Source of the DNA: Cyanobium sp. Cruz-8D1
GTDB taxonomy: Bacteria > Cyanobacteriota > Cyanobacteriia > PCC-6307 > Cyanobiaceae
Assembly: GCF_024345975.1 (NCBI RefSeq)
Contig: NZ_JAGQCD010000001.1
Coordinates: 223,980 to 287,979, forward strand
Direction: 5' to 3'
Length of the DNA stretch: 64,000 bases
Shown here: positions 43,040 through 52,587 of the stretch, one piece after another
Layout: the number at the start of each line of letters is the position of its first letter
Position numbering within the stretch: the first letter of the stretch is position 1
Notes under the pieces: model-generated
Databases searched by the model: none
The model's input: only the letters and a program-made list of their open reading frames with translations
What the model was told of the DNA's origin: nothing
Position numbers and translations under genes: made by a program

Positions 43040-44002
43040 ATGGCTAAGAAAGACAAAAGTGGTTCCAAAATCAAGCTTGACAAGGCCAAGGCCCTGAGCG
43101 GCAAGCAAAAGTCAGCCAAAAAGTCTGCCGACGGCCACCGATCCGCCGGTGCCAGCGAGTCAGATCTCTACCGACTCTCCCCCATCTTCGACGACCTCTC
43201 CAGCCATTCCGAGGGGCGCCCGCCCAAGTTGGATCGGAAGTTTTACGAACAGGAGCTGGTCCGGCTGCAGGTGGAGCTGGTCAAGATGCAGTACTGGGTG
43301 AAGCATGTGGGCTACCGCATGATTCTGCTGTTTGAGGGCCGGGATGCCGCCGGTAAGGGCGGCACCATCAAACGCATCACCGAGCCCCTGAACCCCCGCG
43401 GCTGCAACGTGGTGGCCTTGGGCACCCCCTCCGACCAGCAGAAGACGCAGTGGTATTTTCAGCGCTATGTGGAGAATTTCCCCTCGTCCGGGGAGATCGT
43501 GCTGTTCGACCGCAGCTGGTACAACCGGGCCGGCGTCGAGAAGGTGATGGGCTTCTGCGCCCCCGAGCAGGTGGATGAATTCATGTTGTCCTGCCCGGAA
43601 TTTGAGCGCATGCTCGTGCGCAGCGGCATCACCCTGATCAAGTACTGGTTCTCCGTCAGCGACGATGAGCAGGAGGTCCGCTTCCGCTCCCGCCTCGAGG
43701 ATCCGGCCCGGCGCTGGAAGCTCAGCCCGATGGATCTGGAATCCCGCGATCGCTGGGTCGAGTTCTCCCGGGCCAAGGACGAAATGTTCGCCCACACCAA
43801 CATCCCTGAGGCTCCCTGGTTCACGGTGGAGGCCAATGACAAGCGCCGGGCCAGGCTCAACTGCATCCGCCACCTGCTCAGCAAGGTCCCCTACGAGGAC
43901 ATGACCCCGGCCGCCATCGAATTGCCCCCGCGCAAGAGCGGCGGCGACTACCAGCGCCCCCCCATGAACGAGCAGTTCTTCGTCCCCAACGCCTACCCCT
44001 GA
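43040..44002 (+). CDS. ppk2: polyphosphate kinase 2
   Basis: A 320-residue PPK2. Walker A is FEGRDAAGKGGTIKRI, the lid/Walker B region VLFDRSWYNRAGVEKVMGFC, and RSRLEDPARRWKLSPMD follows. It transfers phosphate between polyphosphate and nucleoside diphosphates. The first ~45 residues are Lys/Ser-rich (SGKQKSAKKSADGHRS) and may bind polyphosphate or nucleic acid. The stop overlaps the convergent CPBP protease gene by 10 bases. Confidence 0.93.
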   Translation: MAKKDKSGSKIKLDKAKALSGKQKSAKKSADGHRSAGASESDLYRLSPIFDDLSSHSEGRPPKLDRKFYEQELVRLQVELVKMQYWVKHVGYRMILLFEGRDAAGKGGTIKRITEPLNPRGCNVVALGTPSDQQKTQWYFQRYVENFPSSGEIVLFDRSWYNRAGVEKVMGFCAPEQVDEFMLSCPEFERMLVRSGITLIKYWFSVSDDEQEVRFRSRLEDPARRWKLSPMDLESRDRWVEFSRAKDEMFAHTNIPEAPWFTVEANDKRRARLNCIRHLLSKVPYEDMTPAAIELPPRKSGGDYQRPPMNEQFFVPNAYP

Positions 44003-46353
44003 ACCTCCTGGCCAAGCCGCCAGCGGCCCCCCAGCAGTTCCAGCCAGATCAGCACCACCAGCCAGTGGATCAGCACCGGCGGCCAGATGGAGCCGGTGGC
44101 CTGGTAGGCGATCACGCAGACCACCCCCAGCAGGCCGGCCAGAAGCAGGAAGCGGCCATCGTCGAACAGGCGCCGCCCCTGGGGATACCAGAGCCGGCCG
44201 GCCAGGGGATGCCAGGCCACAAACAGCCCCACGCTCAGGGCGCCCCAGGCGAGGTTGTCCCAGGCGCTCAGCCCTTCGAGCGGGTGGGGCAGCAGGGCCG
44301 CCCGGAACAGGGTTTCTTCGATCAGGGACGGCGTCAGCAGCAGGGCAACCGCCTGGCGCCTCAGGATCATGGGCCGCACCTTTGGCCGCTGCGCCGGCAG
44401 GAATCCCGTGCCACGCCCCAGGCCCAGGGCCACGGCGGCGTAGATCCCCAGCAGCAGGGTGCCCACGGCCAGCATGCGGCTGGTGAGCGGGGCGAAGTAA
44501 GAGTCCATCAGGCGGGGCAGGACCACCCCCACCACAGGGAACTGGCCCAGCAGCTGCGTTGGCGCCAGGGGGGCCAGGCGCTGGTCAGCCCCGGGAAGTT
44601 GGTTGGTGCGCACCAGATGCAGGCGGTCACCGTGGCGCAGGAACACCCCGGCCATCTCGTCGTGGGCCCGGCGGGGCAGCATCGAGCGCCAGCTGAGCAC
44701 CCCGTCCCACAGACTCCGGCTGGCCTTGAAGCGGTCCGGGGCCTCGCCCGGGGTGTCCAGGAGCGAGGCGTTGTGGCGCCAGTCCTCGCGCACCATGCCG
44801 AAGGGGGTCAGCAGGGCATCGAGGGCCTGGGCCAGGGAGGCCAGCCGGGGCAGTTCACGGCCGTCCAGCTCCCGGCGGCGGCGACGCAGCTGGTCGATGG
44901 CGATCCACAGGGCCTGGCTGGAATCCTGCACGCAGGAGATGGCTGGCGTGACCAGGGACACCCCGCCGCCATCACCGCTGCGGTAGCGGGCCATCAGCAC
45001 CTCCGCCTGGATGGCCAGCTCGTCCAGCAGCAGGGGGTCGGTGCGCACCAGCACGTCGGAGATCGGCCGCGTGCCCAGCCAGCCCCGCTGCAGGTTGCCG
45101 GTGTAGGCGCTCCAGTCCTGGCTTCCGGACACGATGCCGTTGGGGTTGTTGGCGTAGATCTGGTGGTACCGGAGGTCGAATCGTGGTTGCCCGGTGAACG
45201 GATCGATCACCACCCGGGCGGCGCCGAAGGCGAAGTGGCCCGTGACCGTGAAGGCGCTGATCGCTTCCCCTTCGGAGCCACCGATGCCGCCGAAGTTGTG
45301 GATCAGCAGGGAGCGGTCACCGGGTTGCCAAGGGGCGTGGGCACCGTCGGGAATCAGACCCACCCGGCTGAAGCGCCCGCGACGGGTCTGGCTGTCGCTC
45401 CAGTTGACCCGGCTGATCTGGTTCAATCCGGCGGTGGTGCCCCGCAGGAGCCGGTCGCTCGCCAGGGCGGTCAGCAGGCGGGGCTCCAGGGCCTGGGCGG
45501 TGAAGGTCCCGTCGCCATCCGGGGCGCCGTAGACGTACCAGCCGTCGGCGCCCGCTGGCGTCGCCAGCAGTCCCTCCGGGTCGAAGAAGCGCCGGCCGTG
45601 GCGATCGGGGGGCTGGCGGGGCAGCCGCATGGTCTCGATCACGCCGCTGAAGCTCCCCCGCCGCCGGTCGTAGTGCTGCACCTGGAAGCGTTCTGGATCC
45701 GCAGGGTCGCGGGAAAGCAGCCGCACCAGTCCCACCCAGCGTCCGGTGCTCTGCAGGGGCGGACGGCCGATGCGGAGCATGGGTTCCCCGTCCCGCTGCT
45801 CGAGCTGCACCGCTTCGAGCGTCACGGTGATGTCGTCGTGGGGGTGGGCCCCGGCCAGGGACTGCAACGGCCCGACGCCATCGCGACCGTCGAGGCGGGT
45901 GGGCACCACATTGCCCTGCTGGGCCGCCAGGCGGGCCTCGGCCCCGAGTCGCACCGGCGTTCGCACCATCCCCACCAGGACGCGGAGCCTGGGGTCGTCC
46001 TGCCAGCCCAGGCGCAGGCGCCGGCCGATCAGGTCTTGGCGGCCGGCCGGGGCCTGCTCCACCTCCAGCCAGACCCAGTCGCCGTCACCTTCGGCCATCT
46101 CGGCTGAGGGGGGAAGAATCAGCCGTCCGAACCAGTCGCCATGGGGGCGGTAGAGGGCCGGATCCGGCCGACGCTCCAGGGGGTAGTGCTCCGGCCGGTT
46201 GAAGGGGGCTTGCCAGGCCAGGTCGTAGCTGGTGGGGGGTGGGGGGCCCGGCTGGGCCAGGGCAGCCAGGGCCTGGGGCACGACCAGCAGGGCCGAGATG
46301 CCGAGGGCCAGCAGCAGGGCAAGCCAGCGGCGGCGGGGGCGGGCTGGACGCAT
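43993..46353 (-). CDS. CPBP-family intramembrane metalloprotease with large exported domain
   Basis: A 786-residue protein. One N-terminal membrane helix or signal (about 8-28) is followed by a ~560-residue extracytoplasmic region of unknown fold, then the CAAX-protease/bacteriocin-processing domain: IEETLFRAALL (EExxxR), LFVAWHPL and a late IHWLVVLIWLELLGG. The large insert is unusual for the family, which is normally 200-300 residues. ATG 46353 is used (a TTG at 46380 is possible). The rhomboid gene ends 31 bases upstream. Confidence 0.82.
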   Translation of the reverse strand: MRPARPRRRWLALLLALGISALLVVPQALAALAQPGPPPPTSYDLAWQAPFNRPEHYPLERRPDPALYRPHGDWFGRLILPPSAEMAEGDGDWVWLEVEQAPAGRQDLIGRRLRLGWQDDPRLRVLVGMVRTPVRLGAEARLAAQQGNVVPTRLDGRDGVGPLQSLAGAHPHDDITVTLEAVQLEQRDGEPMLRIGRPPLQSTGRWVGLVRLLSRDPADPERFQVQHYDRRRGSFSGVIETMRLPRQPPDRHGRRFFDPEGLLATPAGADGWYVYGAPDGDGTFTAQALEPRLLTALASDRLLRGTTAGLNQISRVNWSDSQTRRGRFSRVGLIPDGAHAPWQPGDRSLLIHNFGGIGGSEGEAISAFTVTGHFAFGAARVVIDPFTGQPRFDLRYHQIYANNPNGIVSGSQDWSAYTGNLQRGWLGTRPISDVLVRTDPLLLDELAIQAEVLMARYRSGDGGGVSLVTPAISCVQDSSQALWIAIDQLRRRRRELDGRELPRLASLAQALDALLTPFGMVREDWRHNASLLDTPGEAPDRFKASRSLWDGVLSWRSMLPRRAHDEMAGVFLRHGDRLHLVRTNQLPGADQRLAPLAPTQLLGQFPVVGVVLPRLMDSYFAPLTSRMLAVGTLLLGIYAAVALGLGRGTGFLPAQRPKVRPMILRRQAVALLLTPSLIEETLFRAALLPHPLEGLSAWDNLAWGALSVGLFVAWHPLAGRLWYPQGRRLFDDGRFLLLAGLLGVVCVIAYQATGSIWPPVLIHWLVVLIWLELLGGRWRLGQEVQG

Positions 46354-46384
46354 CGGCCCTGGCCGTGGCAGGAGTACCAAGTCC

Positions 46385-46966
46385 CTATCTCCTCTCTTCG
46401 CGGTGGATGGCCAGTGCCGCCAGGATCCCGCCGGCGAAGCCGGAGGCGTGGCCGATCCAGCTCACCCCCGGGGGACTCAGGAAGGGCAGCAGGCTGGGTA
46501 GGGCCCCTCCGTAGGCGAACAGGGCCGTGAGCGACAGCAGAATCGAGAGTGGGCGGCGTTCCAGCCAGCCGATCAGCAGCAGGTAGCCCAGCAATCCATA
46601 GATCACCCCCGAGAGGCCGTGGCTGGCTTGGTGCCAGAAGAGCCAGACAGGAATGGCCGTGGCATAGACCCACAGCCACACGGCCAGGTAGTCGCCCCGA
46701 CTCTTGGCCAGCACCAGCCAGGAGAGTGGCAGGAACCAGAGGCTGTTGCTGATCAGGTGACCGAAGCCACCGTGGCTGAAGGGGGCGGTGAGGACGCCGA
46801 GGAAAGGTCCCCCCGGCACCATTGGCAGGTTCCAACGTCCGCCGAAGACCAGCTGGTCGATGATTTCCTGAACCCAGGGCACCGCCAGAATCAGCAAGGG
46901 CAGCACGGCCACTCCCTTGAGTTGGGACAGGCTGCGGTCGAGCCGCTGGGCGAGGGATCCGGCCAT
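46385..46966 (-). CDS. rhomboid-family intramembrane serine protease
   Basis: A 193-residue protein with about six membrane helices. HGGFGHLISNSLW carries the conserved His/Asn pair, GLSGVIYGLLGY the nucleophile Ser, and GHASGFAGG the catalytic His. It cleaves membrane proteins within the bilayer. It is adjacent to and probably co-transcribed with the CPBP protease, so two intramembrane proteases of different chemistry sit in one operon. Confidence 0.9.
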   Translation of the reverse strand: MAGSLAQRLDRSLSQLKGVAVLPLLILAVPWVQEIIDQLVFGGRWNLPMVPGGPFLGVLTAPFSHGGFGHLISNSLWFLPLSWLVLAKSRGDYLAVWLWVYATAIPVWLFWHQASHGLSGVIYGLLGYLLLIGWLERRPLSILLSLTALFAYGGALPSLLPFLSPPGVSWIGHASGFAGGILAALAIHREERR

Positions 46967-47003
46967 GGCCGCCAAGGGGTGCGCAGAGCATTCCAGGCTT
47001 GTC

Positions 47004-47945
47004 CTAGCTCCCCAGTGGACCGCTCAGCAGCCACCACCACAGCGGAACCGAGACCAGGGCCAGGGCCGTGCTCCACAACACCAGAGCCGCCACCGCTTCG
47101 GCCGCCTCCTGCCGCCCCACGCCGGCCGCTTCAGTGAGCAGCAGCACCGAGACGCCGGTGGGTGCCGCCGCCTGCAGCACCACCGCATCCCGCAGCAGCG
47201 ATGGCAATCCCAGCAGGCTGGCCAGCAGCAGCAAGGCCAGGGGCAACGCCAGCAGCTTGCCCGCCAGGGCCACCCCCAGCCCGGGGGGTCTGTCAGGGCT
47301 CGGATGGCGACGCCGGAGCACCAGACTCAGTCGCATCCCCACCATCGCCAGGGCCACCAGGATCACCAGGCGTGCCGGCCACCACAGCCACTGGGCCAGG
47401 GTGGCGCTCCAGGGGGTCTGGTGCACGAGCAGGGCGAGCAGCAGCCCCCGGATGGCCGGGCTGGTGGCCAGGACGCGCAGCTGTTGGCGGATGCTGCCCC
47501 CGCGCCGGTCGACCAGCAGCGGGCCAAGGCTCCAGGTGATCAGGGTGGCCATCAGATCGAAGGCGATCGTGAAGCCGATGGCCTCGGCAGGGAGCAGGGC
47601 CAGCCCCACCGGAAGTCCCCAATAGGCGGTGTTGCCCACGATGCAGCCCAGCTGCAGGCTGCCGTCGGGAATCCGGCGGCGCAGGGCCGGCAGTCGCAGC
47701 AGCAGCAGGCCCAGGCCCGAGGCTGCGGCCGCCATCAGCGCCGCCGTGAGCAGGTTGGCCTGGAAACCCGAGCGCAGCAGCAGGGCCACCAGGCCGATCG
47801 GGATGCCCCAGGAGATCAGCGGTGGGGCCAGCCTCCCCGGCAGTCCAGGGAACCGCAGCCCCAACAACACTCCGATCCCCAGGGCCGGCACCAGTTCGAA
47901 CAGGAAGCGCAGCAGGAGCCCTCCCCCATCTGCCGGTCGTCCCAC
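47004..47945 (-). CDS. AEC-family (auxin efflux carrier-like) transporter
   Basis: A 313-residue protein with about ten membrane helices, including ISWGIPIGLVALLL and CIVGNTAYWGLPVGLAL, a half-repeat pattern of the AEC/bile-acid group. Bacterial members export small organic acids. No ATG fits; GTG at 47945 is preferred because the longer frame to 48017 crosses the divergent SPFH gene. C-terminal APTGVSVLLLTEA is the second conserved crossing. Confidence 0.8.
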   Translation of the reverse strand: MGRPADGGGLLLRFLFELVPALGIGVLLGLRFPGLPGRLAPPLISWGIPIGLVALLLRSGFQANLLTAALMAAAASGLGLLLLRLPALRRRIPDGSLQLGCIVGNTAYWGLPVGLALLPAEAIGFTIAFDLMATLITWSLGPLLVDRRGGSIRQQLRVLATSPAIRGLLLALLVHQTPWSATLAQWLWWPARLVILVALAMVGMRLSLVLRRRHPSPDRPPGLGVALAGKLLALPLALLLLASLLGLPSLLRDAVVLQAAAPTGVSVLLLTEAAGVGRQEAAEAVAALVLWSTALALVSVPLWWWLLSGPLGS

Positions 47946-48011
47946 GATGGCGGCCCCGCCCCCCCAACGCTGCCTAGGGTCGTGACGCCCCCACGGTTCC
48001 CAAGGCTCCCG

Positions 48012-48815
48012 ATGCAATCCCCCATGCGCTCCGGCGCAGACAACGGCTTCGGCGGCCTCTGGCAGCTGATCTTCGCGGCCGTGCTGGGAGGACTGGTGTT
48101 GCTCACCCAGACAGTGTTCATCGTGCCGGCGGGCAGCGTCGCCGTGGTCACCACCCTGGGCAAAGTCACCGGGGTGCCGCGGCAGCCGGGGGCCAACTTC
48201 AAGGTCCCCCTGGCCCAGAACACCTCCCTCTTTGATGTGCGCACCCAGGTGCGGCCGGAGCAGTTCTCCACTCTCACCAAGGACCTGCAGGTGATCCAGG
48301 CCACCGCGACGGTGAAGTACGCCATGAAGCCCGCCGAGGCGGGTCGCATCTACGAAACGATCGCCACCGACGACCAGCAGATCTATCCGCGGGTGATCCA
48401 GCCGTCCCTGCTGAAGGCCCTCAAGTCAGTGTTCTCCCAGTACGAACTGGTGACCATCGCCACCGAGTGGAACTCCATCTCGGAACTGGTGCAGGAGAAG
48501 GTGGCCGAGGAGTTGCGCAAGTTCGACTACGTGACCGTCCAGGGCCTGGATCTCACCGGCCTGCAGATCGCCGAGGAGTACCGTGCCGCGATCGAGCAGA
48601 AGCAGATCGCCGAGCAGCAACTGCTGCGGGCCCAGACGGAGGTGCTGATCGCCGAGCAGGAGGCCAAGCGTTATCAGACCCTCAACTCCAGCCTCGACGA
48701 CCAGGTGCTCTACAAGTTGTTCCTCGACAAGTGGGATGGGCAGACCTCGGTGGTGCCGGCCCTGCCTGGGGCGGCCGGGGGCGGCAACCCCGTGATCGTC
48801 AACGGTCGCCGCTGA
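48012..48815 (+). CDS. SPFH/prohibitin-family membrane protein
   Basis: A 267-residue protein. An N-terminal membrane helix (about 16-38) precedes a band-7 domain (VPAGSVAVVTTLGKVTG start, FDVRTQVRPEQ, ELVQEKVAEELRKFDY and GLDLTGLQIAEEY) and a helical segment rich in Gln/Glu. Such proteins form membrane rings that regulate proteases such as FtsH. It is followed 11 bases later by a 2OG oxygenase gene. A second ATG at 48024 is possible. Confidence 0.9.
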   Translation: MQSPMRSGADNGFGGLWQLIFAAVLGGLVLLTQTVFIVPAGSVAVVTTLGKVTGVPRQPGANFKVPLAQNTSLFDVRTQVRPEQFSTLTKDLQVIQATATVKYAMKPAEAGRIYETIATDDQQIYPRVIQPSLLKALKSVFSQYELVTIATEWNSISELVQEKVAEELRKFDYVTVQGLDLTGLQIAEEYRAAIEQKQIAEQQLLRAQTEVLIAEQEAKRYQTLNSSLDDQVLYKLFLDKWDGQTSVVPALPGAAGGGNPVIVNGRR

Positions 48816-48826
48816 ACCCGTGCCCC

Positions 48827-49810
48827 ATGGCTGAATCGATTCTCGATGTGGATCTGCTGGCCTTCGAGCGGGGTAGCCAACGGGTCAGGGACGCCGTGGT
48901 CGATGGGGTGAGGCGCAGTCTGGCCACCGGTTTCGTCTACACCAACAGCGATCTCCCCGTCGATCTGCTGGATTCCGCCTACGGCCTCCTGCAGCGGTTC
49001 TTCGCCCTGGAGGCTGAGGCCAAGCGGCGCTTCCGCGCCCCGGGCGCCAACGGCCAGACCGGCTACATGGACCTGCTGGTGGAAACCGCCGCCGGCAGCG
49101 CGCACCCCGACTGGAAGGAGATGCTGAACTGGTCGGCCCCGTTGCCGCTGGGCCATCCCCTGCGGTGCCGGTTCCCGGAGCTCTATCCCGAGCAGGTCCT
49201 GCCGGAGGCGGCTGTGCCCGGCATCACGGCCCTGCTGGCCGAGTTCCACCGGGCGATCGCCGATCTGCAGCGGCGTTTCCTGCGGGTGATCGCCCTGGGC
49301 ATGGGCTGCGCCGAAGACTTCTTCGAGGAGATGGTGTCTGAGGCCCCCACCCTCACCCGGGCCCTGCGCTATCCGCCCATGGCCGAGGCCCCGGCGCAGG
49401 GCCATCTCTGGGCGGCGGCCCATGGCGACATCAACCTGATCACCGCCCTGCCGCGGGCCACGGGACCCGGCCTGCAGGTACGGGTGGCCGGGGAATGGCT
49501 GGAGGCTGCCCCGCCGGAGGGGCGGGTGATCATCAACACGGGGCTGATGCTGGAGCGGCTTTCCAACGGCCGCATCCCCACCGGCTGGCACCGGGTGATG
49601 GCGCCGGCAGGGGCCACCGGTGAGCGCCATAGCGTTGTCCAGTTCTGCCATGCCAGGCCCTGGACAATCCTGGCGCCGGTGCCGTCCTGTTGCGGGCCCG
49701 ATCACCCCCAGCGCTACTGCGCCATCCGTGCCGCTGATGCCCTCGAAGAGGTGCTCTACCGCATCAATCTGCTGGAGAGCGGGGTGGCGATCGGTGCAGA
49801 GAACGGCTGA
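48827..49810 (+). CDS. 2-oxoglutarate/Fe(II) oxygenase, IPNS-like
   Basis: A 327-residue oxygenase. The iron site is HGDINLI (HxD) and GWHRVMAP (His), with a 2-oxoglutarate-binding ERHSVVQF (RxS). It resembles isopenicillin-N-synthase-like enzymes of plants and bacteria, which hydroxylate or desaturate small molecules. The substrate is unknown. The gene follows the SPFH gene closely; no biosynthetic partner is nearby. Confidence 0.85.
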   Translation: MAESILDVDLLAFERGSQRVRDAVVDGVRRSLATGFVYTNSDLPVDLLDSAYGLLQRFFALEAEAKRRFRAPGANGQTGYMDLLVETAAGSAHPDWKEMLNWSAPLPLGHPLRCRFPELYPEQVLPEAAVPGITALLAEFHRAIADLQRRFLRVIALGMGCAEDFFEEMVSEAPTLTRALRYPPMAEAPAQGHLWAAAHGDINLITALPRATGPGLQVRVAGEWLEAAPPEGRVIINTGLMLERLSNGRIPTGWHRVMAPAGATGERHSVVQFCHARPWTILAPVPSCCGPDHPQRYCAIRAADALEEVLYRINLLESGVAIGAENG

Positions 49811-50053
49811 TCCCGAGTCCTCCGTCGCCCATCAGTTCAACGATCCATGGGGCTGGGCCACTGCGATCGCAGATCCGGCCGATGAACCAGGGCCAGATGG
49901 CCCGGGCGGGCCTCACGGAAGCGCTGGGGGTTGGCCCGCCTCAGTGGAGCCACCGCGGGATCGATCTGACCGGGCGGCATGGCTGTGCTTTATCCAGAAA
50001 GCACGGCAGCGCCCAGCCTCCGCATAGGCTCAATCCATTGCGAGGCTGAAGGG

Positions 50054-50290
50054 ATGGACGAAGGCAGCAGGGAAGGCGGCGAGCAGTCTTTTCTCTACGA
50101 GCCCCTGGAGCGCTTCGGGGAGGGGCTCACCACCTCCCGGCCCTGGAACCTCAGCGCCCTGACGGGGGTGGAACGGCTCAACGGACGGGCGGCGATGCTG
50201 GGGTTCGCAGCGGCTTTGCTCGGTGAGCAGCTCACTGGCCAGGGAGTCCTCGGTCAGCTGGCCCTGATGCTGCGCTGGCTGCTGGGCTGA
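50054..50290 (+). CDS. hli: high-light-inducible (Hli) protein
   Basis: A 78-residue protein. ERLNGRAAMLGFAAALLGE is the chlorophyll-binding helix motif (ExxNGRxAMxGF) of the Hli/SCP family. One membrane helix follows. Hli proteins bind chlorophyll and carotenoid and protect photosystem assembly under light stress. The longer frame upstream (49979) is not conserved in character; the ATG at 50054 is used. Confidence 0.92.
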   Translation: MDEGSREGGEQSFLYEPLERFGEGLTTSRPWNLSALTGVERLNGRAAMLGFAAALLGEQLTGQGVLGQLALMLRWLLG

Positions 50291-50401
50291 GGGCTGAATC
50301 GCTGGGCGTCCCTCCACCGGCCCATGGCCTGGCGATCCACTCCCGTTGCAAGCGGCCACCACAAGTGGCGCGGAAGTCTCCCTGCTAAGTCTCAATGCGT
50401 C

Positions 50402-50414
50402 GTTACGTGGTAAC
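50402..50414. promoter_or_regulatory. inverted repeat upstream of spsA
   Basis: GTTACGTGGTAAC has arms GTTAC and GTAAC around GTG, 32 bases before the spsA start. A candidate operator for the sucrose operon; no regulator is assigned. Confidence 0.35.
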
Positions 50415-50445
50415 ACTGGAAGGGAGAAGGAAGGCAACGTGAGAC

Positions 50446-52587
50446 ATGACGATGGGTTCCAAGAGCCATTCTCTCTACATTTTGATGATCAGCATTCATG
50501 GCCTGATCCGTGGAAAGGATCTTGAACTGGGACGTGATGCTGATACCGGTGGCCAGACGAAATACGTTGTGGAGTTGACAAGGGCCTTGGCCCGCCAAGC
50601 CTCAGTTGGGCAGGTGGATCTTGTCACCCGCTGCGTACGTGATGCTGGCGTCTCGGTGGACTATGGGATGCCGACGGAGCTGCTGGATCCCAAGGCACGC
50701 CTCATTCGCATCACTGCCGGACCGGATGCCTACATTCCCAAGGAAGAGCTTTGGGGCCATCTCGATATGTTCACTGATGAGCTGTTCACCTGGCTCCATC
50801 GTCAGCCGCGCCTGCCGGATGTGCTGCACAGTCACTACGCCGATGCCGGCTATGTGGGCGTGCATCTTTCTCACCTCACGGGCTTGCCACTCATCCACAC
50901 CGGCCACTCCCTCGGTCGGGACAAGGTTCGCCGGCTGCTTGCCCTCGGCTTGTCCGTCGAGGAGATCCAGCAGCGCTACAGGATGTCTGAACGGATCAGT
51001 GCGGAAGAGGAGGTGTTGAACAGTGCCAATCTCGTGATCACGAGCACGCACAATGAGATCGAAGATCAATACGAACTGTATGACTGCTACACACCAGACA
51101 AGATGTCTGTTATCCCACCGGGAACCGATCTGAACCAATTTCATCCTCCCACCTCCAGGGACGGACCTGTGGCATTCGCCAGCACTCTGAGCAAGCATCT
51201 CAGGGAGCCTGATAAACCGATGATCCTGGCGCTTTCAAGGCCGGATCAACGCAAGAATATCGTCTCACTTCTGGAAGCCTATGGGCGGTCAAAACGTCTC
51301 CAGAAGGTGGCCAATCTTGTGATTGTGGCTGGTAATCGTAATGACATTCGTGAACTCAATGAGGGTGCTCAGGCAGTCCTGACGGAGCTGCTTCTTGTCA
51401 TCGACTGCCACGAGTTGAATGGACTCGTGGCGTTGCCAAAGCACCATTCCTCCAGTGAGGTGGCGGACATTTACCGGCTGGCAGCCTTCTCGAAGGGTGT
51501 GTTCGTCAATCCTGCTCTCACCGAGCCTTTTGGCCTGACTCTGCTTGAAGCGGCGGCCAGTGGACTGCCGCTTGTGGCGACGGAGGTCGGCGGACCGGTG
51601 GACATCATCGGAAACTGCAGAAATGGTCTGCTGATTGATCCCCTCGATGAGGCTTCGATCGCCGGCGCCTTGCTCCAGATTCTGGAAGATCGGGATCTTT
51701 GGACAACGTTATCAGCCAATGGACTGATGAATGTCCGCAGGTTCTATTCCTGGGAAGCGCATGCACAAAAATATCTTGACAGCTTGCAGACTCTGGTGCT
51801 TCAGAGCCAGCATCTTTCCCGACCCGCCCCCCTGTCCAAGCCCCCGGCTGTCCAGACCCGAACCTGCGCCCTGTTCACGGCCATTGATGACACCCTGCTT
51901 GGTGATCCCCAGGCCCTTACCCAGTTCTTGAAGCTGATGCGGGAGCAGCATCGCAGGGTCCTGTTTGGCATTGCCACCGGTCGACGACTGAACTCGGTTC
52001 TCAAGATTTTGAAGGTCCATTCCATCCCGATGCCCGATGTGCTGATCACCAGCCTGGGGACAGAAATCTATACCCCACCCCAGCTGACGACAGACATCTC
52101 CTGGACTCATCACATCGACCATCTATGGACCCCGCAGGTGATCAAGCGGCTCATGGATCCATTGCCGGGACTGATCCTGCAGCCCAAGGAGCATCAGAGC
52201 CGTTTCAAGCTGTCCTACTTCTACGATGGACAGCAGGCTCCTTCAGTGGAAGAGATCCTGACGCTGTTGCGTCAGCATGAACTTTCCGCCCATACCAGCC
52301 TCTCCTTCGGGCACTTTCTTGACTTCGTCCCCGCCCGTGCCTCCAAAGGGCAGGCTCTACGTTATGTCGTCAATAAATGGAAGATCCCCCTGGAGCGTGT
52401 TCTGGTGAACGGCGGATCCGGCGGTGATGAAGACATGTTGCGGGGGCAGACTCTCGGTGTGGTTGTGGAGAGCCGATTCCGAGAGGAGTTGGCCCAGCTG
52501 AGCGATTCCGACCGGGTGTACTTCTCCTCGGGATCCCATGCCTCAGGCATTCTGGAGGCGATTGAGCACTATGACTTCTTTCACTGA
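50446..52587 (+). CDS. spsA: sucrose-phosphate synthase with C-terminal HAD-like domain
   Basis: A 713-residue protein. The GT4 part (residues ~1-465) has HGLIRGKDLELGRDADTGGQ, HYADAGYVG, HTGHSLGRDK, RPDQRKN and TEPFGLTLLEAAASGLP. The C-terminal ~240 residues form a HAD-like domain, but motif I reads FTAIDDTLLGD, so the first nucleophile Asp of DxDxT is Ala; phosphatase activity there is unlikely. It makes sucrose-6-phosphate from UDP/ADP-glucose and fructose-6-phosphate for osmotic stress. It starts the spsA-spp-frk-ams cluster. GC content is well below the window average. Confidence 0.92.
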   Translation: MTMGSKSHSLYILMISIHGLIRGKDLELGRDADTGGQTKYVVELTRALARQASVGQVDLVTRCVRDAGVSVDYGMPTELLDPKARLIRITAGPDAYIPKEELWGHLDMFTDELFTWLHRQPRLPDVLHSHYADAGYVGVHLSHLTGLPLIHTGHSLGRDKVRRLLALGLSVEEIQQRYRMSERISAEEEVLNSANLVITSTHNEIEDQYELYDCYTPDKMSVIPPGTDLNQFHPPTSRDGPVAFASTLSKHLREPDKPMILALSRPDQRKNIVSLLEAYGRSKRLQKVANLVIVAGNRNDIRELNEGAQAVLTELLLVIDCHELNGLVALPKHHSSSEVADIYRLAAFSKGVFVNPALTEPFGLTLLEAAASGLPLVATEVGGPVDIIGNCRNGLLIDPLDEASIAGALLQILEDRDLWTTLSANGLMNVRRFYSWEAHAQKYLDSLQTLVLQSQHLSRPAPLSKPPAVQTRTCALFTAIDDTLLGDPQALTQFLKLMREQHRRVLFGIATGRRLNSVLKILKVHSIPMPDVLITSLGTEIYTPPQLTTDISWTHHIDHLWTPQVIKRLMDPLPGLILQPKEHQSRFKLSYFYDGQQAPSVEEILTLLRQHELSAHTSLSFGHFLDFVPARASKGQALRYVVNKWKIPLERVLVNGGSGGDEDMLRGQTLGVVVESRFREELAQLSDSDRVYFSSGSHASGILEAIEHYDFFH

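Noticed and set aside
44065..46107. 680-codon open frame on the plus strand
   Set aside because: Antisense to the CPBP protease gene, which has clear motifs; the shadow has none.
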